Assembly: GCA_002842655.1 (NCBI GenBank) | Contig: PHDP01000009.1 | Span: 1-33,096 of the forward strand | Source: Bacteroidetes bacterium HGW-Bacteroidetes-14 | GTDB lineage: Bacteria; Bacteroidota; Bacteroidia; Bacteroidales; UBA932 | DNA length: 33,096 nt | Reading direction: 5' to 3' | Part shown: in pieces, positions 10,056 through 19,195 of the stretch | How positions within the stretch are numbered: position 1 is the stretch's first letter | How the letters are laid out: each line of letters starts with the position of its first letter | Made by a program: the position numbers and the translations under genes | Notes under the pieces: generated by a model | What the model was told of the DNA's origin: nothing | Database searches by the model: none | The model's input: the letters and a program-made list of their open reading frames with translations, nothing else

Positions 10056-10983
10056 TGTTAATATTGTATGTGTCAACGTTTTGATATGCATGAGAGAGCT
10101 CTGCTCCAAAGAGAATCAGTGTCCAGCTGATATTCATCCAGACAAGGAAAAGAGGTATTGCGGCAAAAACGCCGTAAACAGCGTTGAGCCCGGATACCAG
10201 TAACTGCGTTTCAAGATAAAAGAACTGTACTACTACGAAAGCAAATGCCACAACCAGGGCAGAATTGAATGCCGCGGCAATTTTAACTTTAATATTTGGA
10301 ATGAAGTAATACATTACAGTAAATACGCCAGTTACAATTGCGTAAAATGTGAGCCAGGTGAAAATGGAAGTAAGCGGTATGATACTGTCAATCTGAAGGC
10401 CTGCGGATTTTAGTGTGTCTGTGTAAATAAGACTCAGAGACATAAAAATTACCACAATAAGAGGGGAGACAAGCAGCAAAAGAGGGTAGTAGAGAGCTCT
10501 TTTCCCAAAAGAGCGATAACGTTCTACCTTCCAAATGTCATTGAATGATTTTTCTATGCTGAGCATCAGCCATATAACTGTCCACAACAGGAACAAGAAA
10601 CTGAATATCCCAAACAGGCCATTTTCTGCTGACTTAATTACATTATTTGCAAACTGCAGAAGATACTCAATAATATCTTCATTTTCTGCAAAATATGTTC
10701 TCAAAAGAGTTTCCAGCCTTTGGGCCAGGCCAAAACCTTTAGTAATTGCAAACATTAATGCAACAAAAGGCACAAGCGACATAGCAGAGAAAAAACTGAG
10801 AGCCACAGACTGCAGCCCCACTTTGTCACTGTTGAATCCTCTTAATGTTATAATCAGAACTTTAAGATATCTGACCATTCGGGCCTTCATGATACTTAGC
10901 TCAGAAAGATCCAGATGCCAGATATCAGTTAAAACAAACTTGAGAATTCTCTGATATGTATGCTTTACCTTATTCTTTTTCAA
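10048..10983 (-). CDS. YihY/BrkB-family inner membrane protein
   Basis: 311 aa multi-TM protein; SFFSAMSLVPFVALMFAITKGFG, PNIKVKIAAAFNSALVVAFAFVVVQFFYLETQ, YGVFAAIPLFLVWMNISWTLILFGAELSHA are typical of the YihY family. Confidence 0.9.
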   Translation of the reverse strand: MKKNKVKHTYQRILKFVLTDIWHLDLSELSIMKARMVRYLKVLIITLRGFNSDKVGLQSVALSFFSAMSLVPFVALMFAITKGFGLAQRLETLLRTYFAENEDIIEYLLQFANNVIKSAENGLFGIFSFLFLLWTVIWLMLSIEKSFNDIWKVERYRSFGKRALYYPLLLLVSPLIVVIFMSLSLIYTDTLKSAGLQIDSIIPLTSIFTWLTFYAIVTGVFTVMYYFIPNIKVKIAAAFNSALVVAFAFVVVQFFYLETQLLVSGLNAVYGVFAAIPLFLVWMNISWTLILFGAELSHAYQNVDTYNINNE

Positions 10984-11351
10984 GATATTTTATTAAGAAA
11001 CTTAGCCGGATTAATAATGTATCTCAAATGAGTACCTGTGCCTATCACTCCTTTTTCGTCATATGCCGTTACTTTGAAAGTCAGAACTTTCCCATCAACT
11101 GATATTAGTTCTGCCTCGGCATAAACCTTTGCTCCAAGCGGACTTGCCTTTAAGTGCTTTATGTTGACTTCAACACCTACAGTGTCCTGAAATTCCGGAA
11201 GAAAAGACTTTGCTAAAAGGTGAGCTGTCTGTTCCATGAGTGCAATCATTCCAGGTGTTGCGAAGACTTCAAGTAGTCCTGAGCCGTAATATGCGGCAGT
11301 GTCACTTTGTGTTACAACCTTTTCAATCTTGAGCTTTTTCCCGATTTCCAT
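10980..11351 (-). CDS. Hotdog-fold thioesterase, FlK-like
   Basis: 123 aa; VFATPGMIALMEQTAHLLAKSFL ... TVGVEVNIKHLKASPLGAKVYAEAELISVDGKVLTFKVTAYDEKGVIGTGTHLRYII. Confidence 0.85.
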   Translation of the reverse strand: MEIGKKLKIEKVVTQSDTAAYYGSGLLEVFATPGMIALMEQTAHLLAKSFLPEFQDTVGVEVNIKHLKASPLGAKVYAEAELISVDGKVLTFKVTAYDEKGVIGTGTHLRYIINPAKFLNKIS

Positions 11352-11353
11352 GA

Positions 11354-12529
11354 TTATAAAATGTTTTCTGCTACAGAGCGGAATCCATCCATCTTCATTT
11401 CATCTGGAGCTCCGATGAGTTCAACCGGTTCTGCAATTTTATTCCAAGAGACCTTTTCACTAAATGCAAGCAGCGATTTAAGTCCGCCGCCGTTCCAGCT
11501 GTATGAACCAAAAAGAGCATAATTTTTATCTTTTGGTCCCACAACCGAGAGTTCATGACAGAGATGCTCCATCATTGGGTGCATTCCTGCATTGTATGCG
11601 CTGGATCCAAGGACTACACCCCGGTATTTCCATATTTCACTTATAATGTACGAAGCATGTGTTTTGGAAACATCAAAAATTCTGATGTTTTTAATTCCTC
11701 TTTCTGCTATGAGCCTTGCCAGGTAATCTGCCATCTTTTCTGTGTTACCATACATAGAAGCATAGGCAATTACAACACCCTCTTCAGATACATGCCTGCT
11801 CCACTTGTCGTAAAGTTCAACAGCTTTTGACGGATTGGATCTCCATACAGGTCCGTGTGAAGGGCATATAATTTTAATTTCCAAATCTTTAAGCTTGGCA
11901 AAAGCTTTTTGCACCATATTACTGTACTTTCCAACGATATTTGAGTAGTATCTCCTCATTTCATCCTCATAAAATGAGAAATTGATTTCATCGTCGAAGA
12001 TTCCTCCGTCCAGGGTACCGAAACTTCCAAAAGCATCACATGAGAAGAGTACTTTATCTGTAGTATCGTATGTCATCATGGTTTCCGGCCAGTGTACCCA
12101 GGGAGTGATGTGAAAAGCAAGCTTGTGATAGCCTAAATCAAGAATCTCTCCCTCCTTTACCTCCATAAAGTTTTCATGTGAGATTTTGAAATATGCTTCA
12201 AGCATTTTAAATGCCTTAATATTAGAAACTACCTTTACACCGGGATAAAACTTAAGCAGAACTCCAATCATACTGGAGTGATCTGGTTCCATGTGATTAA
12301 CAACAATGTAGTCAAGTTCTTTCCCGTTCAGATGACTTGCAATTACATCCAGATAATCGTCTTTTGAACCGAATTCAAGGGTGTCAACCAGCGCTGTTTT
12401 TTCATCGTTTATGAGATAGGAATTATATGCAACTCCATTGGGTAATGGCCAGTTGTTTTCGAATAACTCCTTTTTGCGGTCGTTAGTTCCCAGATAGTTG
12501 ATTTTGTTGCTGATAACAATCTGTTTCAT
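11354..12529 (-). CDS. fprA: FprA-family A-type flavoprotein (flavodiiron protein)
   Basis: Diiron metallo-beta-lactamase motif VVNHMEPDHSSMIGVLL and flavodoxin motif YASMYGNTEKMADYLARLI. ATG start (MKQIVISNKINYLG) preferred over the longer ORF start at 12592. Confidence 0.92.
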   Translation of the reverse strand: MKQIVISNKINYLGTNDRKKELFENNWPLPNGVAYNSYLINDEKTALVDTLEFGSKDDYLDVIASHLNGKELDYIVVNHMEPDHSSMIGVLLKFYPGVKVVSNIKAFKMLEAYFKISHENFMEVKEGEILDLGYHKLAFHITPWVHWPETMMTYDTTDKVLFSCDAFGSFGTLDGGIFDDEINFSFYEDEMRRYYSNIVGKYSNMVQKAFAKLKDLEIKIICPSHGPVWRSNPSKAVELYDKWSRHVSEEGVVIAYASMYGNTEKMADYLARLIAERGIKNIRIFDVSKTHASYIISEIWKYRGVVLGSSAYNAGMHPMMEHLCHELSVVGPKDKNYALFGSYSWNGGGLKSLLAFSEKVSWNKIAEPVELIGAPDEMKMDGFRSVAENIL

Positions 12530-12578
12530 AAATGGAATAAATGGTTGGTTAATCCTGTTTTTAAGAATGTAAAAGTAA

Positions 12579-14606
12579 TCAATTATTTTCAATTAGCTTC
12601 ATGAATTCCTCTTCATTGAGAATCTTAATTCCAAGACTTTTTGCTTTTTGAATCTTTGAGGGGCCGGGCTCTTCACCGGCCAGGAGGAATGATGTTTTTG
12701 AGCTGACTGATCCGCTGTTTTTGCCGGAGTGCTCTTCAATTAATTTTTTGATCTCATCTCTTGATACAGAAAAATTTCCTGATATTACAATGATTTGATT
12801 TAAAAGCAGTTCAGACTTAGTATTTGCAGCAATTCTCTGCTGAGAAAATTGCAGTCCGGCCTCTTTTAATTCCAGAATAATTTTCTTTGAAGCATCTCCT
12901 GCAAAGTATCCACAAATTGATTCTGCCAGTTTTGCCCCTACATCATCTACCTGTAACAGTTCATCTTTTGAAGCATTTGCCAGGTTATCAATGGTTTCAA
13001 AATGGCTGGCAAGGCTTTTCGCTGTGGTTTCTCCCACATGTCTGATACCAAGTGAGAAGAGAACCTTGTGGAATGGTGCACTAACCGAGTCAGAAATACT
13101 CTTGAGGAACCTTTCAGCAGACCTCTCTTTCCACCCGTCAAGCTGTAAAAGTTCCTCGGTTGTTAGTTTATAGAAGTCAGAAATATTTCGCACAAAACCC
13201 TTATTATAAAGCTGTTCAATTGTTGCATCTCCAGCAAGGATGTTCATGGCTTTTCTGCTGCAGAAATGCAACAGTGATGCTTTGAGCTGAGTAGGACAAG
13301 AGATGAAATTTGGACAGTAATGTCTTGCTTCACTTTCATCTCTTGTTAATGTTGTTCCGCAATCGGGACAACTTTCAGGAAATAAGGGCTTTTGTGAAGT
13401 GATATCTCTTTTTGAAAGTTCGACCCCCGTAATTTTAGGGATTATTTCGCCTCCTTTTTCAACATAAACATAATCGTTCATATGAATATCAAGCAATTCA
13501 ATCTGGTCAAGATTGTGAAGCGATGCCCTTTTAACAATTGTTCCGGAGAGAAGCACAGGCTCAAGGTTAGCTACCGGTGTAATTGCACCCGTCCTGCCCA
13601 CCTGATAATCTATAGAAACTAACTTTGTAAGAGCTCTTTCTGCTTTAAATTTATATGCAGTTGCCCATCTTGGTGATTTTGCGGTGTAACCAAGTTTTGA
13701 CTGGAGTTGCAGGTTATTCACCTTGATAACAACACCATCTGTGGGGTAGGGAAGCTTCTTTCTCTCAATATCCCACAAATCCAGAAAATTAAAAACCTCT
13801 TCTATTGATTTGCAAATCTTAGTATAGCCGGAAACCGGCAACCCCCACGATTTTGCAGCTTCCAGTGCCTCCGAGTGGTTTGAGAAGCGATTTTCATCAG
13901 ATATATAATGATAGAGAATAGCCTCGAGACCTCTCTCTTTGACCAGAGTTGAATCGAGTAATTTTAGTGACCCGGCTGCAGCGTTTCTGGGATTTGCAAA
14001 CAGCTGCTCCTCATTCTCCTCTCTTGATTTGTTCAGCCTGTCAAAAGCGCTCCATGGCATAAATATCTCACCTCTTATCTCAAATTCATCAGGATAGCCG
14101 TAACCTTTAAGGAAACGGGGGACAGATCTTGTGCTTAGAATGTTTTCAGTGACAATATCTCCCTTTTCGCCGTCACCTCTGGTAACTGCATCTTTTAGCT
14201 CTCCCTTATGATATGTAAGCGAAATTGCCGAACCATCAATTTTAAGTTCGCAAACATATTCAACATCAACTCCTGCTATCTTTACAACTCTCTCATTAAA
14301 AGCTATTAGTTCTTCTTTATCGTAAGTATTGCTTAATGAAAGCATAGGGTACTTGTGGAGTTTCTGACTGAACTCATTTTGAGCTCCGCTTGAAGATAAA
14401 TCGCTTCCAACTCTTACAGTTGGAGATGTGTCGGATTTAAAAACCGGGTATTTTTTTTCGAGAGTCTGGAGTTCATTAATAAGAATGTCGAACTCAAAAT
14501 CAGAAATAACAGGTTGATTATCTATGTAATAACGCCTGTTATGTTCATCAATTGTATTTCTTAGCTGCTCAATTCTGGCTGCAATATCTTCAGTGTTTTT
14601 TTTCAT
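12579..14606 (-). CDS. ligA: NAD+-dependent DNA ligase LigA
   Basis: YYIDNQPVISDFEFDILINEL, active-site CELKIDGSAISLTY, TRGDGEKGDIVTENI, Zn finger CPDCGTTLTR...CPN--SCP, HhH and C-terminal BRCT. The ORF-track start at 14618 is GTG; ATG at 14606 fits better. Confidence 0.95.
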   Translation of the reverse strand: MKKNTEDIAARIEQLRNTIDEHNRRYYIDNQPVISDFEFDILINELQTLEKKYPVFKSDTSPTVRVGSDLSSSGAQNEFSQKLHKYPMLSLSNTYDKEELIAFNERVVKIAGVDVEYVCELKIDGSAISLTYHKGELKDAVTRGDGEKGDIVTENILSTRSVPRFLKGYGYPDEFEIRGEIFMPWSAFDRLNKSREENEEQLFANPRNAAAGSLKLLDSTLVKERGLEAILYHYISDENRFSNHSEALEAAKSWGLPVSGYTKICKSIEEVFNFLDLWDIERKKLPYPTDGVVIKVNNLQLQSKLGYTAKSPRWATAYKFKAERALTKLVSIDYQVGRTGAITPVANLEPVLLSGTIVKRASLHNLDQIELLDIHMNDYVYVEKGGEIIPKITGVELSKRDITSQKPLFPESCPDCGTTLTRDESEARHYCPNFISCPTQLKASLLHFCSRKAMNILAGDATIEQLYNKGFVRNISDFYKLTTEELLQLDGWKERSAERFLKSISDSVSAPFHKVLFSLGIRHVGETTAKSLASHFETIDNLANASKDELLQVDDVGAKLAESICGYFAGDASKKIILELKEAGLQFSQQRIAANTKSELLLNQIIVISGNFSVSRDEIKKLIEEHSGKNSGSVSSKTSFLLAGEEPGPSKIQKAKSLGIKILNEEEFMKLIENN

Positions 14607-14621
14607 AATTTTCAACACAAA

Positions 14622-14652
14622 TTTACATATTTTTTAATTATTGTTAACTTTG
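14622..14652 (+). promoter_or_regulatory. Bacteroidetes-type promoter for the phosphofructokinase gene
   Basis: TAACTTTG at 14645-14652 matches TAnnTTTG exactly; upstream TTTA at 14622-14625 is one mismatch from TTTG, with a 19-nt spacer. Confidence 0.55.
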
Positions 14653-14670
14653 CGGGCTCAATAAAGTAAC

Positions 14671-15906
14671 GTGATGAAAAAATCAATTGTAATTTTGACG
14701 GGTGGAGGACCCGCGCCAGGAATGAATACTGTAGTAGGCAGTATTGCAAAAACCTTCATTTCAAACGGATACCGTGTTCTTGGATTTCATGGGGGATACA
14801 AAGGAATCTTCTCAAAAAATCCTAATTTCACCGAAATCGACTTCTTAATGGCTGACTCAATATTTAACAGAGGCGGTTCATATTTGATAATGAGCAGGTA
14901 CAAGCCAACTCCTGTTGATTTCGAACAAAATTTCAATCTGGAATTTTTCAAGGAAAACAACATTAAACTTCTTGTTACAATAGGCGGAGACGATACTGCA
15001 TCAACAGCCAACAGAGTTGCCAAGTTTCTTGCAGAACACAACTTCCCTATTTCAAACATTCACGTACCAAAAACAATCGACAACGATCTTCCACTTCCTC
15101 TGGCCAGGCCAACATTTGGATATGAGTCAGCAAAGTCTGAGGGTGCACGCCTTGCAACAACTGTATATGAAGATGCAAGAACCAGCAATAACTGGTTTGT
15201 AGTTTGCGCAATGGGCCGTTCGGCTGGCCACCTGGCATTTGGTATTGGTTCAGCTGCTCACTATCCTATGATTGTGATTCCGGAAATGTTTGATAAAACA
15301 ACAATAACTATAGATAAGATAGTTAAACTTGCTGTTTCATCAATGGTTAAGAGATTAACTCTTGGTATTAATTATGGTGCAGTAATGATCTCAGAAGGTG
15401 TCTTCCACGAATTGAACGAAGAGGAACTGAAGATGTCAGGAGTTACATTCTCATATGATGAGCATGGTCATCCTGAACTCGGAAAGGTTTCCAAAGCTCA
15501 CATTTTTAACGAAATGGTTGAGAAGGAGATTAAGAAGCTTGGAATTAAAATTAAATCAAGACCGGTAGAACTGGGTTACGAACTCAGATGCCAGTCTCCT
15601 AGTGCATACGATCTTGTATACTGCACAGAGCTTGGAATTGCTGTTCATCAGCTGTTTGATGAAGGAAAAACAGGCTGTATGGTATATATTGATAACCTTG
15701 GAAAGGTTGAGCCTCTTTACCTTAAAGATATTCAGGATCCTGTAACCGGCAAAATTCTGCCAAGACTTGTTAGTCTTCATTCAGACAGGGTACAGGCAAT
15801 CATCAATAATATTATGCACTATATCACTAAAGAGGATTACGAAGCAGCAAAAGAGTATCTTAAGAACCCGGAAGAGTACGATTTCAGGAAGATTCTTAAC
15901 TGGTAA
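14671..15906 (+). CDS. pfp: 6-phosphofructokinase, residue signature of PPi-dependent type
   Basis: TGGGPAPGMN, TIGGDDTAST and HVPKTIDNDLPLP. GGDD plus PKTIDND is the classical PPi-type signature; ATP-type enzymes have GGDG plus PGTIDND. GTG at 14671 or ATG at 14674. Confidence 0.88.
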   Translation: MMKKSIVILTGGGPAPGMNTVVGSIAKTFISNGYRVLGFHGGYKGIFSKNPNFTEIDFLMADSIFNRGGSYLIMSRYKPTPVDFEQNFNLEFFKENNIKLLVTIGGDDTASTANRVAKFLAEHNFPISNIHVPKTIDNDLPLPLARPTFGYESAKSEGARLATTVYEDARTSNNWFVVCAMGRSAGHLAFGIGSAAHYPMIVIPEMFDKTTITIDKIVKLAVSSMVKRLTLGINYGAVMISEGVFHELNEEELKMSGVTFSYDEHGHPELGKVSKAHIFNEMVEKEIKKLGIKIKSRPVELGYELRCQSPSAYDLVYCTELGIAVHQLFDEGKTGCMVYIDNLGKVEPLYLKDIQDPVTGKILPRLVSLHSDRVQAIINNIMHYITKEDYEAAKEYLKNPEEYDFRKILNW

Positions 15907-15911
15907 TAACT

Positions 15912-17561
15912 GTGAGACGAAAATTCGTCATATATCAGCTTTTGCCGAGATTGTTTGGGAATACGAACGATGTTTGTATTCCCAATTCTTTTTCTGATGT
16001 AAATGGTTGCGGCAAACTTGCTGACATTACACCGGAAGTAATTAAGTCTATAAAAGAACTTGGGTGTACACATATTTGGTTTACAGGGATATTAGAACAT
16101 GCTACTCAAACCGATAATTCAGCTATCGGCATTCCTCCTGACCCTTCAACTGTTGTAAAAGGAAAGGCAGGTTCTCCATATGCAATTAAGGATTATTACG
16201 ATGTAGCCCCGGACCTGGCAATCAATCCTGAACGCAGAATGGATGAGTTCAGAGAGCTCGCAGAAAGATGTCACTCTCTTAATGTAAAAGTTTTAATAGA
16301 CTTTGTACCTAACCATCTGTCAAGAGTTTATAAATCTGATTCAAATCCAGGAAGAGTAGGAGAGTTTGGTGAAAATGACAATCAGTTCATTAGTTTTTCG
16401 CCTGAAAACAACTTTTACTACTTACCGGGAGAGACCTTTGTGTCTCCGGCAGAGACTAATGACATCTATTTTGAGATACCGGCAAAGGCAACAGGAAATG
16501 ATTGTTTCCGTCCAGATCCATCTGTAAATGACTGGTATGACACTGTTAAACTTAATTATGGTGTTAATTATCAAACAGGTGAGAGCTTTTTCTTACCTGT
16601 ACCTGATACATGGGTTAAAATGCTTGATATCTTGCAATTCTGGTGTGAGCGTGGTGTCGACGGATTCAGATGCGATATGGCAGAGATGGTACCTTCTGAG
16701 TTCTGGAGTTATTCAATTTCTGCAATTAAAGCGAAGTATCCAGAAACACAGTTTATTGCAGAAATATACAATCCTGGCAGTTACCGAAAATATCTCGGGT
16801 CTGGTTTTGATTATCTGTACGATAAGGTAGGACTTTATGATACACTTAAAGATATAGTAAAAGGTTTTAAACCTGCTTCTGAAATAACATCCTGCTGGCA
16901 AACTCTGTCTGATATACAGGATTCCATGCTTAATTTTCTGGAAAATCATGATGAACAGAGAGTTGCTTCTCCTTTTTTTGCGGGAAATCCCGCAAAAGCA
17001 TTACCGGCCCTTGCAGCAGGTCTGCTCTTAAACAGAGCGCCTTACATGATTTATTCAGGTCAGGAACTGGGCGAACCGGGAATGGACAGCGAAGGATTCA
17101 GCAATTGTGACGGAAGGACATCAATATTTGATTACTGGTCTGTTAAAACAATAAGAGATTGGTTTAAAGGAGAATATGACAAAAAAATAAGAGACAGCTA
17201 TTCATTTTTGCTAAATCTTTCTCTCTCTGAGAAAGCATTCAGCCTTGGAGATACTTTTGATCTCCAGTATGCAAATACGGATAATTCTTCTTATTGCAGC
17301 GGCAATCTTTACTCTTTTATAAGAAAGTTTCAGAATGAGCTGATAATTGTAGTTGTAAATTTTTCATCTTCTGATTTTTCTGTAAAACTGAACATCCCAA
17401 AACACCTCTTTGAGTATTTTGACATAAAGGACGGAAATGAATGTCAATCTTTTGATCTGCAAACCGGAAAAAGGGAAAATTTAGTGTTCTCAAGTGAAAT
17501 TCAGTTTGAAACTTTTGTTCCGGAATGTAGTTACTCTTTAGTTAAACTTTTACTTCAATAA
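15912..17561 (+). CDS. GH13-family alpha-amylase-like glycoside hydrolase, apparently cytoplasmic
   Basis: 549 aa, GTG start 5 nt after the PFK stop; YQLLPRLFGNTN, VLIDFVPNHLSR, GVDGFRCDMAEMVP, FIAEIYNP, FLENHDEQR. No signal peptide visible. Confidence 0.9.
   Translation: MRRKFVIYQLLPRLFGNTNDVCIPNSFSDVNGCGKLADITPEVIKSIKELGCTHIWFTGILEHATQTDNSAIGIPPDPSTVVKGKAGSPYAIKDYYDVAPDLAINPERRMDEFRELAERCHSLNVKVLIDFVPNHLSRVYKSDSNPGRVGEFGENDNQFISFSPENNFYYLPGETFVSPAETNDIYFEIPAKATGNDCFRPDPSVNDWYDTVKLNYGVNYQTGESFFLPVPDTWVKMLDILQFWCERGVDGFRCDMAEMVPSEFWSYSISAIKAKYPETQFIAEIYNPGSYRKYLGSGFDYLYDKVGLYDTLKDIVKGFKPASEITSCWQTLSDIQDSMLNFLENHDEQRVASPFFAGNPAKALPALAAGLLLNRAPYMIYSGQELGEPGMDSEGFSNCDGRTSIFDYWSVKTIRDWFKGEYDKKIRDSYSFLLNLSLSEKAFSLGDTFDLQYANTDNSSYCSGNLYSFIRKFQNELIIVVVNFSSSDFSVKLNIPKHLFEYFDIKDGNECQSFDLQTGKRENLVFSSEIQFETFVPECSYSLVKLLLQ
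15955..15995 (+). other. 14-bp near-perfect hairpin followed by a T-rich tract, inside the GH13 5' coding region
   Basis: TTGGGAATACGAAC (15955-15968), GAT loop, GTTTGTATTCCCAA (15972-15985); one G.U pair; followed by TTCTTTTTC. Confidence 0.7.
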
Positions 17562-18804
17562 TGTCATCCCATGATGTTGTATATCTTTTAGATAACATAT
17601 TTTGATTTGATTTAATTTTCTCTACTCCGGCAGCTGCTGTGTAAAGTGAATGTCTACCGTAACGCATATTAATTTCATCCATAACAGACATCAGTGAGCT
17701 CTCTTTGTCTGCTTTAGAACTATCTTCAAACAGAGAGAGGGTTAAATCTGATTTTCTGGATATTTCGGATAATATAACTCCTGCTTTTTTATAACCGTAT
17801 CCCTCTCTGAAAATATCTCTCAGAGCGTTACATGCTGCTCCCGCTATTGTAAATGTGCTGTCTGAGTGGGTTTCAAGGTTAACTGCTGCGCTCTGATAGT
17901 GTTGTTTTGCATTATCTTTGAAGGGATTAGTCAGGATAAATATTAAAACCTCCCTGCATGCTCCCTTCTGATGCCTGAGTTTTTCTGCAGATGCGGCAGC
18001 AAAAGTTGCAACAGCCTTGCAGATATCTTCAAAATCATAGAGATCTTTTGCAAAACTTCTGCTGGTACAAATCTGTTTTTTATCGAGGGTGCGGTCTTCG
18101 AGTCTGATACAGGCCTCTCCTCTGAGTTCCCTCCAGCTTTTAACTCCCGGAACTCCCATTCTGGATTTAATCCATTCCGGAGATTTTTTAGTAAAGTCAG
18201 TGGCGGTTTCAATTCCGTGTGATTTTAACATTTTTGAATATGCCCTGCCCACACCCCAGATATCCTCTACGGGAAATTTTGAAAGGACCTTAGCTATGTC
18301 TTCCGGTTTCTCCATCAGACAGAATCCCTTTGTTGCAGGATATTTTTTACTCAGCCTGGTTGCCACCTTTGCAAGTGTTTTTGTGTGAGATACACCAAGA
18401 CTGACAGGAACACCCACATCCTTTTTTATTCTTCTGACTATCTCCGGTCCCGTCTGAAAAATATCCTTTTCCGGAACTCCTGTAAAATCAAGAAACGCTT
18501 CATCAATTGAATAAATTTCAATCCCCGGAGAAAAAGACCTGAGTTTATCCATAACTCTTGCAGAAATATCTCCGTAAAGTGAAAAGTTGGCTGAAAAACA
18601 TGCAATCCCTTCGCGTTTTACTATCTCCTTCATTTTGAATATGGGCTCACCCATCTTCACGCCCAGGGCTTTGGCCTCATTTGAGCGCGATATGACGCAG
18701 CCGTCGTTATTGCTGAGAACAACCACAGGTTTGCCGTTTAAGGAGGGATTAAACAACCTCTCGCAGCTTACATAGAAATTATTGCAGTCTGTCAGGCCAA
18801 ACAT
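17542..18804 (-). CDS. umuC: Y-family DNA polymerase V catalytic subunit UmuC
   Basis: MFGLTDCNNFYVSCERLFNPSLNGKPVVVLSNNDGCVISRSNEAKALGVKMGEPIFK, YSIDEAFLDF, LGVSHTKTLAKVATRLSKK. Start reassigned from 18942 to ATG at 18804. Confidence 0.95.
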   Translation of the reverse strand: MFGLTDCNNFYVSCERLFNPSLNGKPVVVLSNNDGCVISRSNEAKALGVKMGEPIFKMKEIVKREGIACFSANFSLYGDISARVMDKLRSFSPGIEIYSIDEAFLDFTGVPEKDIFQTGPEIVRRIKKDVGVPVSLGVSHTKTLAKVATRLSKKYPATKGFCLMEKPEDIAKVLSKFPVEDIWGVGRAYSKMLKSHGIETATDFTKKSPEWIKSRMGVPGVKSWRELRGEACIRLEDRTLDKKQICTSRSFAKDLYDFEDICKAVATFAAASAEKLRHQKGACREVLIFILTNPFKDNAKQHYQSAAVNLETHSDSTFTIAGAACNALRDIFREGYGYKKAGVILSEISRKSDLTLSLFEDSSKADKESSLMSVMDEINMRYGRHSLYTAAAGVEKIKSNQNMLSKRYTTSWDDIIEVKV

Positions 18805-19195
18805 TGTCAATAAATTTTCGGAATACGAATATGACCAGTGTGCCGGAGATAATTGCAATAAAATTTGCTGCCAGATCAAAAAGATCTGACTCTCTGGCCG
18901 GATTGAGTTTCTGTAACGTCTCCGCGATAAAAGCAAGACCAAAACCAGATAACAGAACTATAATTTGAGGAAATTCAGGAAACAGCTTTCTCAGACTTCC
19001 CTTTAAAGCAAGCCATGCCGAGATGGGATAAGGAAAAAACATAATGAAATGGGCAACTCTGTCTGCCCTTATCCCAAATATGTATTCAGACAGATTGATT
19101 CCTGTATCGCCGAATGAGTATAGACAGAAAAAGAAGACTAATGCAATGTAAATTGCAAACAGGTATCTGAATAAACGGACTATAGATTTTATCAT
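18779..19195 (-). CDS. VanZ-like small membrane protein
   Basis: 138 aa with several TM segments; RADRVAHFIMFFPYPISAWLALK and SDLFDLAANFIAIISGTLVIF resemble the VanZ family. Overlaps umuD (ATGA) and the umuC start. Confidence 0.75.
   Translation of the reverse strand: MIKSIVRLFRYLFAIYIALVFFFCLYSFGDTGINLSEYIFGIRADRVAHFIMFFPYPISAWLALKGSLRKLFPEFPQIIVLLSGFGLAFIAETLQKLNPARESDLFDLAANFIAIISGTLVIFVFRKFIDNVWPDRLQ

Noticed and set aside
10535-10954. 139-aa plus-strand ORF
   Set aside because: Lies antisense within yihY, no start-site context or family motif.
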